A DNA stretch of 64,000 bases, taken from positions 19,337 to 83,336 of the forward strand of contig NZ_FCOM02000035.1 in the NCBI RefSeq assembly GCF_001544695.2. Reading direction: 5' to 3'. Below are positions 53,553 through 63,136 of this stretch, in pieces. The notes under the pieces are model-generated. The model worked only from the letters and a program-made list of their open reading frames with translations, had not been told where the DNA came from and did no database searches. Position 1 is the first letter of the stretch. The number at the start of each line of letters is the position of its first letter. The DNA is from Caballeronia arvi (lineage in GTDB: Bacteria; Pseudomonadota; Gammaproteobacteria; Burkholderiales; Burkholderiaceae). Made by a program: the position numbers and the translations under genes.

Positions 53553-53894
53553 TTGGGTCTGACCATGCTGGCGCGTCTCGCCCACCATTTCGCACAGGCC
53601 GGCCGTAATGGCGACGCCACGAAGGCGCTCGGCTACGCTCGTGAAACCGCCGCACAGGCCGCGCGATCGTTCGCTTATGAGGAAGCGTCGCGGCTTTATC
53701 GGCTCGCGCTCGATTTGCAAGCGGAGCATTTTCACGAAGACGCGACATTGCGCTGCGAACTGCTCTTGACGCTCGGACGTGTCGAAGCAGACCTCGGGGC
53801 GGCCGAACCGAGTCGCGCCGCATTTCTCGAAGCCACCGACGTCGCGCGCCGGAACCGACTCGTCGAGCTCTTCACGCGCGCGTTAAGCGGCTAG
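53553..53894 (+). pseudogene. Fragment of a large ATPase/TPR regulator
   Basis: The frame reads LARLAHHFAQAGRNGDATKA, LGYARETAAQAARSFAYEEA and SRLYRLALDLQAEHFHEDAT, then LRCELLLTLGRVEADLGAAE. This is the TPR-like zone found behind the ATPase of AAA_16/LuxR or adenylate-cyclase-like regulators. Neither the ATPase nor the output domain is present. The stop codon sits in CTAG (53891-53894), which also provides the stop of the KAP gene on the other strand, so the fragment ends exactly at a junction. Confidence 0.65.
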
Positions 53895-55954
53895 GCAGTG
53901 GTAGGCGGCTGAGGATCTACTGAAGTATGCCCACTGTTTTTGTAATGAATGTCCAGAAATTTGCGGGCGCGATAAAGCTCGGGTGACGGCTTATCTTCGT
54001 TCGCTATAGCGTCGCCGAAGCATTGCCTCAAAGCTTCCGCGACGACGATCGTATTAACATAGTCGTCGATGTAGCGGTAATTTACGTAAAGCTCACCGAA
54101 CATGCCGAGAAAGTAGCTGGCCTCGCAAGGGTGACTTCCAAGCCGCGCTTCTAACCATGACTTCACTTCTTGATCTTTGTGATTGCGCCAGTACCGCAGT
54201 AGTTCGAAAGCGTCCTCTGAGCGGTATCGCTTATACGGAGGCGTCGCTGACGCTTCCTGTGCAATCCGCTGTACAAGAATCGCGTCAAGCTGGCGCCAAT
54301 CTAGTTTGAAGTCGCTTTCTTGACGCTGCATTCTAATTCCGATTCCTATCGTTCCTTCTTCTAACGCCCGAAGCTGATTATATACCTGCCACGCAAATGA
54401 CAGAGGGGTTGCTCGCTCTAGTACTGTCGGCGCAATAAATTGCCTCTTGTCTTCTTGAAGAGCAAAAAGGCAGGTGCTAAGCTTGGCGACGGCGATTGCC
54501 ATGTCCGTCGCTAGCCTTTGATCTGAATGGTCGCCGTCGGTCGGCAATAAATCCCCACAAAGCGACAAAGCGATGGCAAGACCTTGAGCATGCTGTAACG
54601 AGGATAAAATCTTCTGGTCGGTAACGGAGCCTAGGCGCTCGATAAGCTTCGGTAGACGACTTTGGGCTAAACCGCGGACGGCGAGATTCAACTTTTCTTG
54701 TTCGCCGTTGCTTAGCGAAAGAATGCCTTCGATCTCAGCATCAGATACATCATCAGTCGCGACCGCGTAGGAGAAGTATCTTCCATGATAGCGCGGATCC
54801 GACAGCGGTTTATCTGTGTCTGGTCGATGACGCGACAATACGGCAATGAGCGATTCAGCTGCTTTTCTCTCGTTATCTGGTAAGTTTGCTGTTTCAAAGT
54901 CCTTAAAGTCGCGCGCATCTCGAAGATGCCGGTAGAGGGCGGGAAACAGAATTTTGATAGCCTCGATTATCATTTGGTCAATCGGATCGACTTCGCCTTT
55001 TAGCATTGGAAGTGCGAAGCGCAAGGCATTTGCGTACCGAATCGCTTGGCGGGGCGTGTTTAGCGCGATCGAAAAATCCTCCTTGCACACAAGACGAAAC
55101 TCGTCCCATGTCCTATCGGGAAAAACTATCTTGGCTTCGTCGCAGGCCTTCCGAGCGTGCTTTATCACGAAAGCGACCAGGATGTCTGCGCCCACAGCGG
55201 GTACCGAAAAAGGATACTGAATAATCTTCTCAAGAAATTGTCGCCCGTCCGCTCTCTCACCATACGCCCGGCCTGCCACTCGCGCGACTCGCTCTTCGTC
55301 AAAAGCGAGCAAGTAGACTACGTTTGGTACGTTCGCGGAGAGCCGCACGAGTTTGAGCATTGTCATGATCTCATCTCGGTCGACGCGATCGAGATCATCG
55401 ATCAGGACGATTACTCTCTTCGTCGCACTACGCATGATTTCTATAAGCCTTTGGCGTAATGCGGGTGTGGGATCATCGGCCAAATCTTTACCGAATCCCT
55501 CTAGTGCCTTGCTCAGGCCGCTGCCAACGCCAGGAATACCGCTGATTACGCCACTGTATTTCTTCAGAAATTCACCAATTTCCGCGCCTGCTTTGGTCAG
55601 GTCCACGTCGATGCTGGACGCCAAGCCCATATAGAACTGCCGGAGAAGCGTGTCTGCGTCTTTGTAGAGCCAAGGGTTGAAAGTGAACACAGTCACTCTT
55701 TGTCCATTTTCGCGTTCTAAAGCTGCTCTCACGAAATTCAGAACGGTGCTTTTTCCATAGCCCCATCGACCGAATAATCCAAGAACCGGCGCACCCTGTG
55801 ATGTGTCGAACCCGAGAATCGTTTCTGCCAGCCTCTTGCAGAATGGCCAACGATTAAATTCATCTTCTTCGGGAAGTTCAGCTGGATTGTCGAGCGTGAC
55901 GTCACGGGTCATGATAAAAGCCCTCGGCCTGGATCGAGCGGTCAGCGTGTTCAT
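53891..55954 (-). CDS. KAP-family P-loop NTPase
   Basis: This is a 687-residue NTPase of the KAP family. Walker A is GLFGRWGYGKST (about residues 59-70) and Walker B RVIVLIDDLDRVD (about 180-192), with the family strands VTVFTFNPWLYKD and VVYLLAFDEERVA and the region INTPRQ-like LNTPRQAIRYANAL. The C-terminal 350 residues are helical with no recognised domain. KAP proteins are membrane-linked or cytoplasmic NTPases; F-plasmid PifA and several phage-defence proteins belong here. Start choice is uncertain: ATG 55954 or ATG 55912 (MTRDVTLDNPAELPEEDEF); a longer frame to 56119 has no family match. Base composition looks lower in GC than its neighbours, which hints at transfer. Confidence 0.88.
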   Translation of the reverse strand: MNTLTARSRPRAFIMTRDVTLDNPAELPEEDEFNRWPFCKRLAETILGFDTSQGAPVLGLFGRWGYGKSTVLNFVRAALERENGQRVTVFTFNPWLYKDADTLLRQFYMGLASSIDVDLTKAGAEIGEFLKKYSGVISGIPGVGSGLSKALEGFGKDLADDPTPALRQRLIEIMRSATKRVIVLIDDLDRVDRDEIMTMLKLVRLSANVPNVVYLLAFDEERVARVAGRAYGERADGRQFLEKIIQYPFSVPAVGADILVAFVIKHARKACDEAKIVFPDRTWDEFRLVCKEDFSIALNTPRQAIRYANALRFALPMLKGEVDPIDQMIIEAIKILFPALYRHLRDARDFKDFETANLPDNERKAAESLIAVLSRHRPDTDKPLSDPRYHGRYFSYAVATDDVSDAEIEGILSLSNGEQEKLNLAVRGLAQSRLPKLIERLGSVTDQKILSSLQHAQGLAIALSLCGDLLPTDGDHSDQRLATDMAIAVAKLSTCLFALQEDKRQFIAPTVLERATPLSFAWQVYNQLRALEEGTIGIGIRMQRQESDFKLDWRQLDAILVQRIAQEASATPPYKRYRSEDAFELLRYWRNHKDQEVKSWLEARLGSHPCEASYFLGMFGELYVNYRYIDDYVNTIVVAEALRQCFGDAIANEDKPSPELYRARKFLDIHYKNSGHTSVDPQPPTTA

Positions 55955-56188
55955 ATTAGTACGCGCCGTCGTCGATTCCCAAAAAAAGGCGACTAGCACC
56001 TTTGCATCTCGCGCACGCGCGGCGCGTGAATGGGTTTGCCTGGTGAGTTGTCGGCCGGCAAGCTTTGCGACGCCCAGGTCGGCGCCGTCCAGACGACAAC
56101 CATCATACGATTTCAGCAAAAAAGACGGGCGGTCACCACGTCGAGTTAACGAAAGTGTGGGGTTACTGAAGCTTGGCTATTCGTAGCA

Positions 56189-56486
56189 TCAAAATAGCTT
56201 TGACCCGAGGCGCACCAATTCCGATTGGCGGTTGCACGATGTTTTCTTCATCAGCGGCGCGAGTTGATTACGAATCGTTCTCTCGGCTACGTCGATCGAC
56301 CATGCAAGCTCGGCGTGTGTGTGGCCGCTTACCAGCCCAAGAAAGACGCGTGCTTTCAGCAGCGGTCAGTTTGAAATAGCTTGCCACCTCGTGCAGCCCG
56401 GGAACCTCGAACGCGGTTGGGAGCTTTGACCGCACGAAAAGAATTGACTCGGTTGCGAGCCGCGGCGCCGCCGAAGCGGGGATCAC
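56189..56486 (-). pseudogene. LuxR-family HTH regulator remnant (frameshifted)
   Basis: The minus strand starts as VPGLHEVASYFKLTAAEST, then by a one-base shift continues RVFLGLVSGHTHAELAWSID, VAERTIRNQLAPLMKKTSCN and RQSELVRLGSKLF to a stop. This is a LuxR/FixJ-type output HTH with its linker. The reading frame break near 56360 and lack of an N-terminal domain make it a pseudogene. Confidence 0.75.
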
Positions 56487-56985
56487 TTCGAGGCATAAGC
56501 CTTCCTATGGCCGACCACGCCCGCCGGTGTTCGTCGGGCCGGGGCCGGCCAGTCTCTGCCCTTGAGAGACTGAGTTAGAACGACCGAAATCCGGAGAGAA
56601 GCTGGCGTTCCTTGGCATTGCTTCGGAACGTCATCGAATTATGGAAACATTGACATGAGGGTTTGCCAGCCGACACACTCGCATATCGCTTAGCACGGAG
56701 GGCGTGTGGCAACGTTCTGTGAACCGCTGACGGCGACGTCCCAAAATGGCAACCGGCTTGTAGACTAAAACGTCGTTTTCTGGCGGTTCGCAATACGCGG
56801 CAAGCCGACTCCGAGATCGGACGCCTGTATTGGCGCACCCGCAGCACTGGCCGTGAAGGCTCGGGTTGGTTCAGGCGACTGTCAGGAATCCCCGAGCGGC
56901 CCCGTCGAGCGATGGTTGCTTGACAACCGAACTGCACGATCAGCAATGTGCAACCCGCGTTTCGTCAAAAAAGGGGAGCGTGTAT
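56487..56985. other. Upstream region of the repeat ATPase gene
   Basis: About 500 bases with no recognised gene; the right end holds the ribosome-binding site GGGGAG (56973-56978) of the next gene. Confidence 0.4.
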
Positions 56986-59900
56986 ATGAATTTCGTGGGC
57001 CGGGAGCACGAGATTGCTCTGCTGCACGAGGCGTGGCACCACGCGCTGGACGGGCGACCACAGGTGGTTGTGCTTGTCGCGGAGGCGCGCCTTGGAAAGA
57101 CGCGCATCGTGCAAGAGTTCTACCGATGGCTAAACGAGTTTGAAGATCCCGATAACTACTGGCCCGACACGCTTCTAAGCAACGACGACAGTCTTCATAT
57201 CAATCCGGTCTTCGAAAATCAACCACCTCGCGATCTTCTCCCGCCTTGGTTATGGTGGGGACTACGCTGGGTCAAGCCTGACCAACGCAATCCTAGCGAA
57301 GTGACGCCCTGTGGCGTCATCGCAGCTGCCGATCATCTCAGGCCGCATGTCGAAACGGCCAGACGCCGACTCGATCAACGAAAGGCCGAAAGAAACGCAT
57401 TGATCGGCGTTGGCAAAACCGCTCTGAATCTGGCTACTCTCGGGCTCGCAGGCTCTGCGATCGAACTCTTTGAACGTGGAGCAGATTTGTATGAACTCCT
57501 CAGGCATGACACGGCCGATCGACGGTCGATTGCCGCGAGACAGCTTGAGCGATCCGAGAATGAACTCAGCTATCTGTCTCAGCTATTGCTCGCGCTTACC
57601 TCAACCGATCAGACAGTCCCGGGAGGAATGCCGCTTATCGTCGTCCTTGACGATGTCCATTGGGCAGACCCAGAGAGCCTCCAGTTCGTTCAGCGATTGA
57701 TGCGCGAGTTGGCCTCGCGCGGTGGAGATCGTCCACAGGCCCCGACCCGACTTCTCATTATTGCTACCTCTTGGGAGCGAGAGTGGAACGAAGAAAACGC
57801 TCAGCCGATTTCGGCTCAAGCGGATTCGTGCCCTACTTCCTTCTGTGACGCAGTACGCGCACTGCAACGCCAAGCGACCCTCATGGGCGCAACGGGCCCG
57901 AAACTTACCGAGTGCCGCCTAAGACCTTTACAAACAACGTTGGAAAACGCCATTGCGGAGGAATTGCCAGGGTTGACAAGAGAACAAAGCGCGCTTGTCG
58001 CACAGAAAGCCGGGGGGAGTCCCGGACTTTTGGTCGAACTGGTCGCAAAGCTGAAGAACCGCAGCCGGCACCTGTTCGATCAATCCGATACGAGCCGCAA
58101 ATTAACGTTAAGGGGCGAGGCGGCAGTGCGTGAGATGACCGTCAGCTATCACGAACTTGTTGAAGAGCGACTGCAAGACCTTGTCGCGATGGAAGCCTCT
58201 GTTTTGCGCCTTGCCAGTTATGTTGGGCTCACTTTTTCGCGACCGTTTGTTCGAGACCTTGCCGCTCACATCGACGATGCACTTAAAGCATCGCAAGGCG
58301 CAGAGGGTGTGGAAAAAGCACTGCTTCGGGCGGATAACCCGTTGGCCATTATTCAAGCAGTTGCTGATCGTTTGGACGAGTTTCGCTTGCCGATCTATCG
58401 AGACGTTCTTCGACGGCAATTGCAAGAGTCCGACGATCTCTGGCGCTGTGTTGAGCAGCACCTGCCGGTGCAGACACGTATTTGGCTCGATGAAGCGACG
58501 CTTGTCGAGTTGCCTGTTGAGGAAAAGAAGGCTTTTCTCTTCTTTGCATCCGGCGAATTCTACTCCCGCTTATTCGAACGCTCGGACGAAAGCGCCCGCT
58601 TGCCGTTGCTACAAGCCTGGGCGGAACAAATTTTCGACTTGGAGGCGGAGGGCCGAACAGAGCCAATGACCGCGTTGCAAGATATGTGGGTGCGAGTTTG
58701 GCGAGATGGCGATGAAGCGAATACGTTGTGCATCGGTCGCAGACGGCTTGCAGGGGTGTTGCGATGTGCGTTCGCAGTAGATCGCGCTGACTCTGGAGCC
58801 GAGATTGCGGAGATTGGTCTCGGACTTATGCCAAAAGTACCAACTTCGGAAGAGCAGTCAGCGTTACTTTCAATGCTGCTGCGCTATGACGGAGACGCTG
58901 CTCTCGCCGTCGACGACCTAGCCAAGGCTAGTTCGCTATTTAACAAATTCCAGTCTGAGGCATCGCGCGCACTTAACGCATACGGTCCGAGCGCCGAACG
59001 TTTGCGCGACGCCTATGTGGCAAAGTGCAAGATTGGCGACGTGCTGCTGCGCCAAGACCAGGTCGAACCCGCGCTCGTGCTGTATCGCGAATCGCTGGAG
59101 ATCTGCGAGCGCGTTCTGCTCGAGTTTGGCCCCAACGCTACGCGGCTGCGCGATGTTTACGTGTCAAAGTTCAGCGTCGGTGCCCTGCTGCTGCGCCAGG
59201 ACCAGGTCGGGCCAGCGCTGGCGCTGTACCGCGAGTCGCTGGAGATCTGCGAGCGTATCCTGCGCGAATTCGGCCCGACTGCCGGGCGGCTGCGCGATGT
59301 TTCCATGTCGACGAACAGCGTCGGCGCCATTCTGCTGCACCAGGACCAAGTCGAGCCGGCGCTGGTGCTGTTTCGTGAGTCGCTGGAGACCTGCGAGCGC
59401 ATCCTGCGCGAGTTCGGCCCAAATGCCGCGCGGCTACGCGATGTCTCCGTGTCGAAAGACAGGATCGGCGACGTGCTGCTGCGCCAGGACCAAGTCGGGC
59501 CAGCTCTGGCGCAGTATCGCGAGTCGCTGGAGATTCGCGAGCGCATCCTGCGCGAGTTCGGCCCGAACGCCGAGCGACTGTTCGATGTCTCCATGTCGAA
59601 CGACAGGGTCGGCGACGTGCTGCTGCGTCAGGATCACGTCGAGCCGGCGCTGGCGCTGTATCGCGAGTCGCTGGAGATTCTCGAGCGCATCCTGCGCGAG
59701 TTCGGCCCGAACGCCGAGCGGCTGTTCGATGTCTCCATGTCGAAAGACAGGGTCGGCGACGTGCTGCTGCATCAAGACCAGGTCGAGCCGGCGCTGGCGC
59801 TGTATCGCGAGTCGCGGGAGATTCTCGAGCGCATCCTACGCGAATTCGGCCCGACCGCCGCGCGGCTGCGCGCTGTTTCCGTGTCGATTGACAGAATCGG

Positions 59901-62667
59901 CGATGTGCTGCTGCACCAGGACCAGGTCGAGCCGGCGCTGGCGCTGTATCGCGAGTCGCGGGAGATTGGCGAGCGCATCCTGCTCGAGTTCGGCCCGAAC
60001 GCCGAGCGGCTGCGCGATGTCTCCGTGTCGAAGGAACACGTTGGCGACGTGCTGCTGCGCCAGGATCACGTCGAGCCGGCGCTGGCGCTGTATCGCGAGT
60101 CGTTCGAGATTTGCGAGCGCATCGTGCTCGAGTTCGGCCCGACCGCCGCGCGGCTGCGCGATGTCTCCAGGTCGAAAGACAGAATCGGTGACGTACTGCT
60201 GCACCAGGATCAGGTCGAGGCGGCGCTGGCGCTGTATCGCGAGTCGCTGGAGATTCGCGAGCGCACCCTGCGCGAGTTCGGCCCGAACGCCGAGCGACTG
60301 TTCGATGTCTCCATGTCGAAAGACAGGGTCGGCGACGTGCTGCTGCAACAGGATCAAGTCGAGGCGGCGCTGGCGCTGTATCGCGAGTCGCTGGAGATTC
60401 GCGAGCGCATCCTGCGCGAATTCGGCCCGACCGCCGCGCGGCTGCGCGCTGTCTGTGTGGCGAAAAACAGGGTCGGCGTGGTGCTACTGCGCCAGGACCA
60501 GGTCGAGCCGGCGCTGGCGCTGTATCGCGAGTCGCTGGAGATTCGGGAGCGCATCCTGCGCGAGTTCGGCCCGAACACCGAGCGGCTGTTCGATGTCTCC
60601 ATATCGAAAGACAGTGTCGGCGACGTGCTGCTGCAACAGGATCAAGTCGAGGCGGCGCTGGCGCTGTATCGCGAGTCGCTGGAGATTCGCGAGCGCATCC
60701 TGCGCGAATTCGGCCCGACCGCCGCGCGGCTGCGCGCTGTCTGTGTGGCGAAAAACAGGGTCAGCTCTGTGCTGCTGCGCCAGGACCAGATCCAACCGGC
60801 GCTGATGCTATATCGCGACTCACTAGAGATCGACGAACGTATCCTGTGCGAATTCGGCCCGACCGCCGAGCGGTTACGCGATATCTCCATGTCGAAGGAA
60901 GGCGTCGGCTACATACTGCTGCACCAAGACGAGGTCGAACCGGCGCTGGCGCTGTATCGCGAGTCGCTGGAGATTCGCGAGCGCATCCTGCGCGAGTTCG
61001 GCCCGACCGCCGAGCGGCTGCTCGATGTCTCCGGGTCGAAAGACAGAATCGGCGATGTGCTGCTGCACCAGGACCAGGTCGAGCCGGCGCTGGCGCTGTA
61101 TCGCGAGTCGCTGGAGATTCGCGAGCGCATCCTGCTCGAATTCGGCCCGACCGCCACGCGGCTGCGCGATGTCTCCGTGTCGAAGGAAGGCGTTGGCGAC
61201 GTGCTGCTGCACCAGGACCAGGTCGAGCCGGCGCTGGCGCTGTATCGCGAGTCGCTGGAGATTCGCGAGCGCATCCTGCTCGAGTTCGGCCCGACCGCCG
61301 AGCGGCTGCGCGATGTCTCCGGGTCGAAAGACAGAATCGGTGACGTGCTGCTGCGCCAGGATCAGGTCGAGGCGGCGCTGGCGCTGTATCGCGAATCGCT
61401 GGAGATTCGCGAGCGTATCCTGCGCGAGTTCGGCCCGAACGCCCAGCGCCTGCGCGGTGTCTCTCTGTCCAAGAACAAGATCGGCGATGTCCTGCTGCAG
61501 CTAGACCAAGTCGAGGCCGCGCAGGCGCTGTATCGCGAGTCGCTTGAGATCGACGAGCGCGTCCTGCGCGAGTTCGGGCCGACGGCCGAGCGGCTGCGCG
61601 GTGTCTTTGTATCGAAGACAAAGGTCGGCGACGTGCTGCTGCACCATGACCAGGTCGAGCCGGCGCTGGCGCTGTATCGCGAGTCGCTGGAGACCTGCGA
61701 GCGCATCTTGCGCGAGTTCGGACCCACCGCCGAGCGGCTAGGCGATATATTCGCGGCAAAAGAGAGAGTCGGCACCGTGCTCCTGCGCCAAGATCAGGTC
61801 GAGGCGGCGCTGACGCTGTATCGCGAGTCGCTGGACACCTGCGAGCGCATCCTGCGCGAGTTCGGTTCTACAGCCGAGCGGCTACGTGGTGTCGCCTTGT
61901 CGAAGGACAGGATCGGTGACGTGCTGCTGCGCCAGAATCAACTCGAGCCAGCGCTGGCGATGTATCGCGAGTCGCTGGAGACCTGCGAACGCATCCTACG
62001 CGAGTTCGGTCCGACAGCCGAGCGGCTTCGCGACGTCTCCGCGTTAGAGAATAGCGTCGGCGACGTACTGCTGCGACAGGACCAACTCGAGCCAGCGTTG
62101 ACACTATATCTCAAATCGCTGGAGACCCGAGATCGCATCCTGCGCGACTTCGGCCTCACCGCCGAGCGACTACGCGATGTCTCCGTGTTGAAGCAGGGTG
62201 TCGGCGACGTGCTGCTGCGCCAGAACCAACTCGAGCCAGCGCTGGCGCAGTATCGCGAATCGCTGGAGATTCGCGAGCGCATCTTGCACGACTTCGGGCC
62301 GACCGCTGAGCGGCTACGCGATGTTTCCGTGTCGAAGCAAAGTGTTGGCGACGTGCTGCTGCGCCAGGACCAGGTTGAGCCGGCGCTGGCGCTGTATCGT
62401 GAGGCGCTGGATATTCGCGAGCGCGTCTTACGCGAATTCGGTCCGAATGCAGAGCGGCTACGCGATGTCTGTACCACCCAACAAACGCTGGTCGTCTGCC
62501 TTACGGCTGCGAAGCCAGACGAAGCCTTGCAAATCGCACAGCGAGGGTCTGGCGCGGCAACGCACCTTACCGCCGTGTGCCCGAGCAGCGAGGCTGCCAG
62601 CAGCTTGGCGGCGTGGTTTGATTCGGCAATATCCCAGCTTGGCGGGGCCAAACGGGCTAATGATTAA
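56986..62667 (+). CDS. Giant AAA_16/STAND-like ATPase with 24 tandem 48-residue TPR-like repeats
   Basis: This is a 1893-residue protein. It starts with FVGREHEIALLHEAWHHAL, typical of AAA_16/STAND ATPases. Walker A is degenerate (VAEARLGKTRI, about residues 31-41, with Ala instead of the first Gly); Walker B LIVVLDDVHWADPES is near residue 220. A helical region (about 300-680) precedes 24 contiguous 48-residue repeats (residues 684-1835), consensus GDVLLRQDQVEPALALYRES followed by LEIRERILREFGPTAERLRD and VSVSKDRI. These are TPR-like helix pairs of the kind found in bacterial signalling and defence proteins. A 58-residue tail closes the protein. There is no signal peptide and no recognised effector or HTH domain. 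ATG 56986 has GGGGAG upstream. Function unknown; STAND-type sensing is inference. Confidence 0.9.
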   Translation: MNFVGREHEIALLHEAWHHALDGRPQVVVLVAEARLGKTRIVQEFYRWLNEFEDPDNYWPDTLLSNDDSLHINPVFENQPPRDLLPPWLWWGLRWVKPDQRNPSEVTPCGVIAAADHLRPHVETARRRLDQRKAERNALIGVGKTALNLATLGLAGSAIELFERGADLYELLRHDTADRRSIAARQLERSENELSYLSQLLLALTSTDQTVPGGMPLIVVLDDVHWADPESLQFVQRLMRELASRGGDRPQAPTRLLIIATSWEREWNEENAQPISAQADSCPTSFCDAVRALQRQATLMGATGPKLTECRLRPLQTTLENAIAEELPGLTREQSALVAQKAGGSPGLLVELVAKLKNRSRHLFDQSDTSRKLTLRGEAAVREMTVSYHELVEERLQDLVAMEASVLRLASYVGLTFSRPFVRDLAAHIDDALKASQGAEGVEKALLRADNPLAIIQAVADRLDEFRLPIYRDVLRRQLQESDDLWRCVEQHLPVQTRIWLDEATLVELPVEEKKAFLFFASGEFYSRLFERSDESARLPLLQAWAEQIFDLEAEGRTEPMTALQDMWVRVWRDGDEANTLCIGRRRLAGVLRCAFAVDRADSGAEIAEIGLGLMPKVPTSEEQSALLSMLLRYDGDAALAVDDLAKASSLFNKFQSEASRALNAYGPSAERLRDAYVAKCKIGDVLLRQDQVEPALVLYRESLEICERVLLEFGPNATRLRDVYVSKFSVGALLLRQDQVGPALALYRESLEICERILREFGPTAGRLRDVSMSTNSVGAILLHQDQVEPALVLFRESLETCERILREFGPNAARLRDVSVSKDRIGDVLLRQDQVGPALAQYRESLEIRERILREFGPNAERLFDVSMSNDRVGDVLLRQDHVEPALALYRESLEILERILREFGPNAERLFDVSMSKDRVGDVLLHQDQVEPALALYRESREILERILREFGPTAARLRAVSVSIDRIGDVLLHQDQVEPALALYRESREIGERILLEFGPNAERLRDVSVSKEHVGDVLLRQDHVEPALALYRESFEICERIVLEFGPTAARLRDVSRSKDRIGDVLLHQDQVEAALALYRESLEIRERTLREFGPNAERLFDVSMSKDRVGDVLLQQDQVEAALALYRESLEIRERILREFGPTAARLRAVCVAKNRVGVVLLRQDQVEPALALYRESLEIRERILREFGPNTERLFDVSISKDSVGDVLLQQDQVEAALALYRESLEIRERILREFGPTAARLRAVCVAKNRVSSVLLRQDQIQPALMLYRDSLEIDERILCEFGPTAERLRDISMSKEGVGYILLHQDEVEPALALYRESLEIRERILREFGPTAERLLDVSGSKDRIGDVLLHQDQVEPALALYRESLEIRERILLEFGPTATRLRDVSVSKEGVGDVLLHQDQVEPALALYRESLEIRERILLEFGPTAERLRDVSGSKDRIGDVLLRQDQVEAALALYRESLEIRERILREFGPNAQRLRGVSLSKNKIGDVLLQLDQVEAAQALYRESLEIDERVLREFGPTAERLRGVFVSKTKVGDVLLHHDQVEPALALYRESLETCERILREFGPTAERLGDIFAAKERVGTVLLRQDQVEAALTLYRESLDTCERILREFGSTAERLRGVALSKDRIGDVLLRQNQLEPALAMYRESLETCERILREFGPTAERLRDVSALENSVGDVLLRQDQLEPALTLYLKSLETRDRILRDFGLTAERLRDVSVLKQGVGDVLLRQNQLEPALAQYRESLEIRERILHDFGPTAERLRDVSVSKQSVGDVLLRQDQVEPALALYREALDIRERVLREFGPNAERLRDVCTTQQTLVVCLTAAKPDEALQIAQRGSGAATHLTAVCPSSEAASSLAAWFDSAISQLGGAKRAND
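59035..62490 (+). repeat. 24 x 144-bp in-frame tandem repeat
   Basis: The GGCGACGTGCTGCTGC landmark recurs every 144 bases from 59035 to 62347 with no gaps, so 24 complete units encode the 48-residue TPR-like repeats. Central units are nearly identical to each other; the unit pair at 60331-60618 recurs almost unchanged after 288 bases. The outer units on both sides are more diverged. Confidence 0.93.
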
Positions 62668-63136
62668 AGCGTAGGAATCGAACTGCGCGGAGTAACCGGC
62701 AGTGCGACACGTTAGGACTGTGCATCGAATTCCGATGCACAAGTTGAAATGTCGAAGCGTCAGTCCGAGTTACAAGCCTAATCCCTGCCCATCGAACTTC
62801 CTGAAGCCGCAAAAGTGAGCCCCCGCGAACGTCTCATGTGAATCTTAGAGCGGACGGCAGCAAGCTCGGGCCGAATGGCTCAAACGGGTCGTCAAGCCTC
62901 GTTCGCCGCTCCCGGAAGCCGACGTTCGATTGCGTCGCATCGCGAACGACAGCGAAGCGGCGAGCTGCAGCCGCACGGCGGCTGAGCGGCAAGCGTCGGC
63001 TAAGGCCGATCGGACTAAACCGCTCGCGCGGTATGGGGCTCCGTCCCGTCTCTGGCAGGGAATGACAGGTGAGTGGCGCCGGTGGTTATGTTGGTGACTG
63101 AGGCAATCCGCCTCGTTCTCCAGCAGGAGCCCCATC
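62668..63136. other. Intergenic region, nothing recognised
   Basis: About 470 bases between the repeat ATPase and the recombinase. No gene is supported; the right end contains the recombinase ribosome-binding site (AGGAG near 63124). Confidence 0.4.

Noticed and set aside
59015..60805. Long open frames in other phases and on the minus strand across the repeat region
   Set aside because: They come from GC-rich repetition; their translations are Cys/Arg/Ser-rich without family features, while the called frame continues an ATPase and has a ribosome-binding site.
59035..62490. Regular tandem repeats that could suggest a CRISPR array or satellite
   Set aside because: The period is 144 bases, exactly 48 codons, with no spacer-like unique segments, and one frame is open through all units with TPR-like protein sequence.
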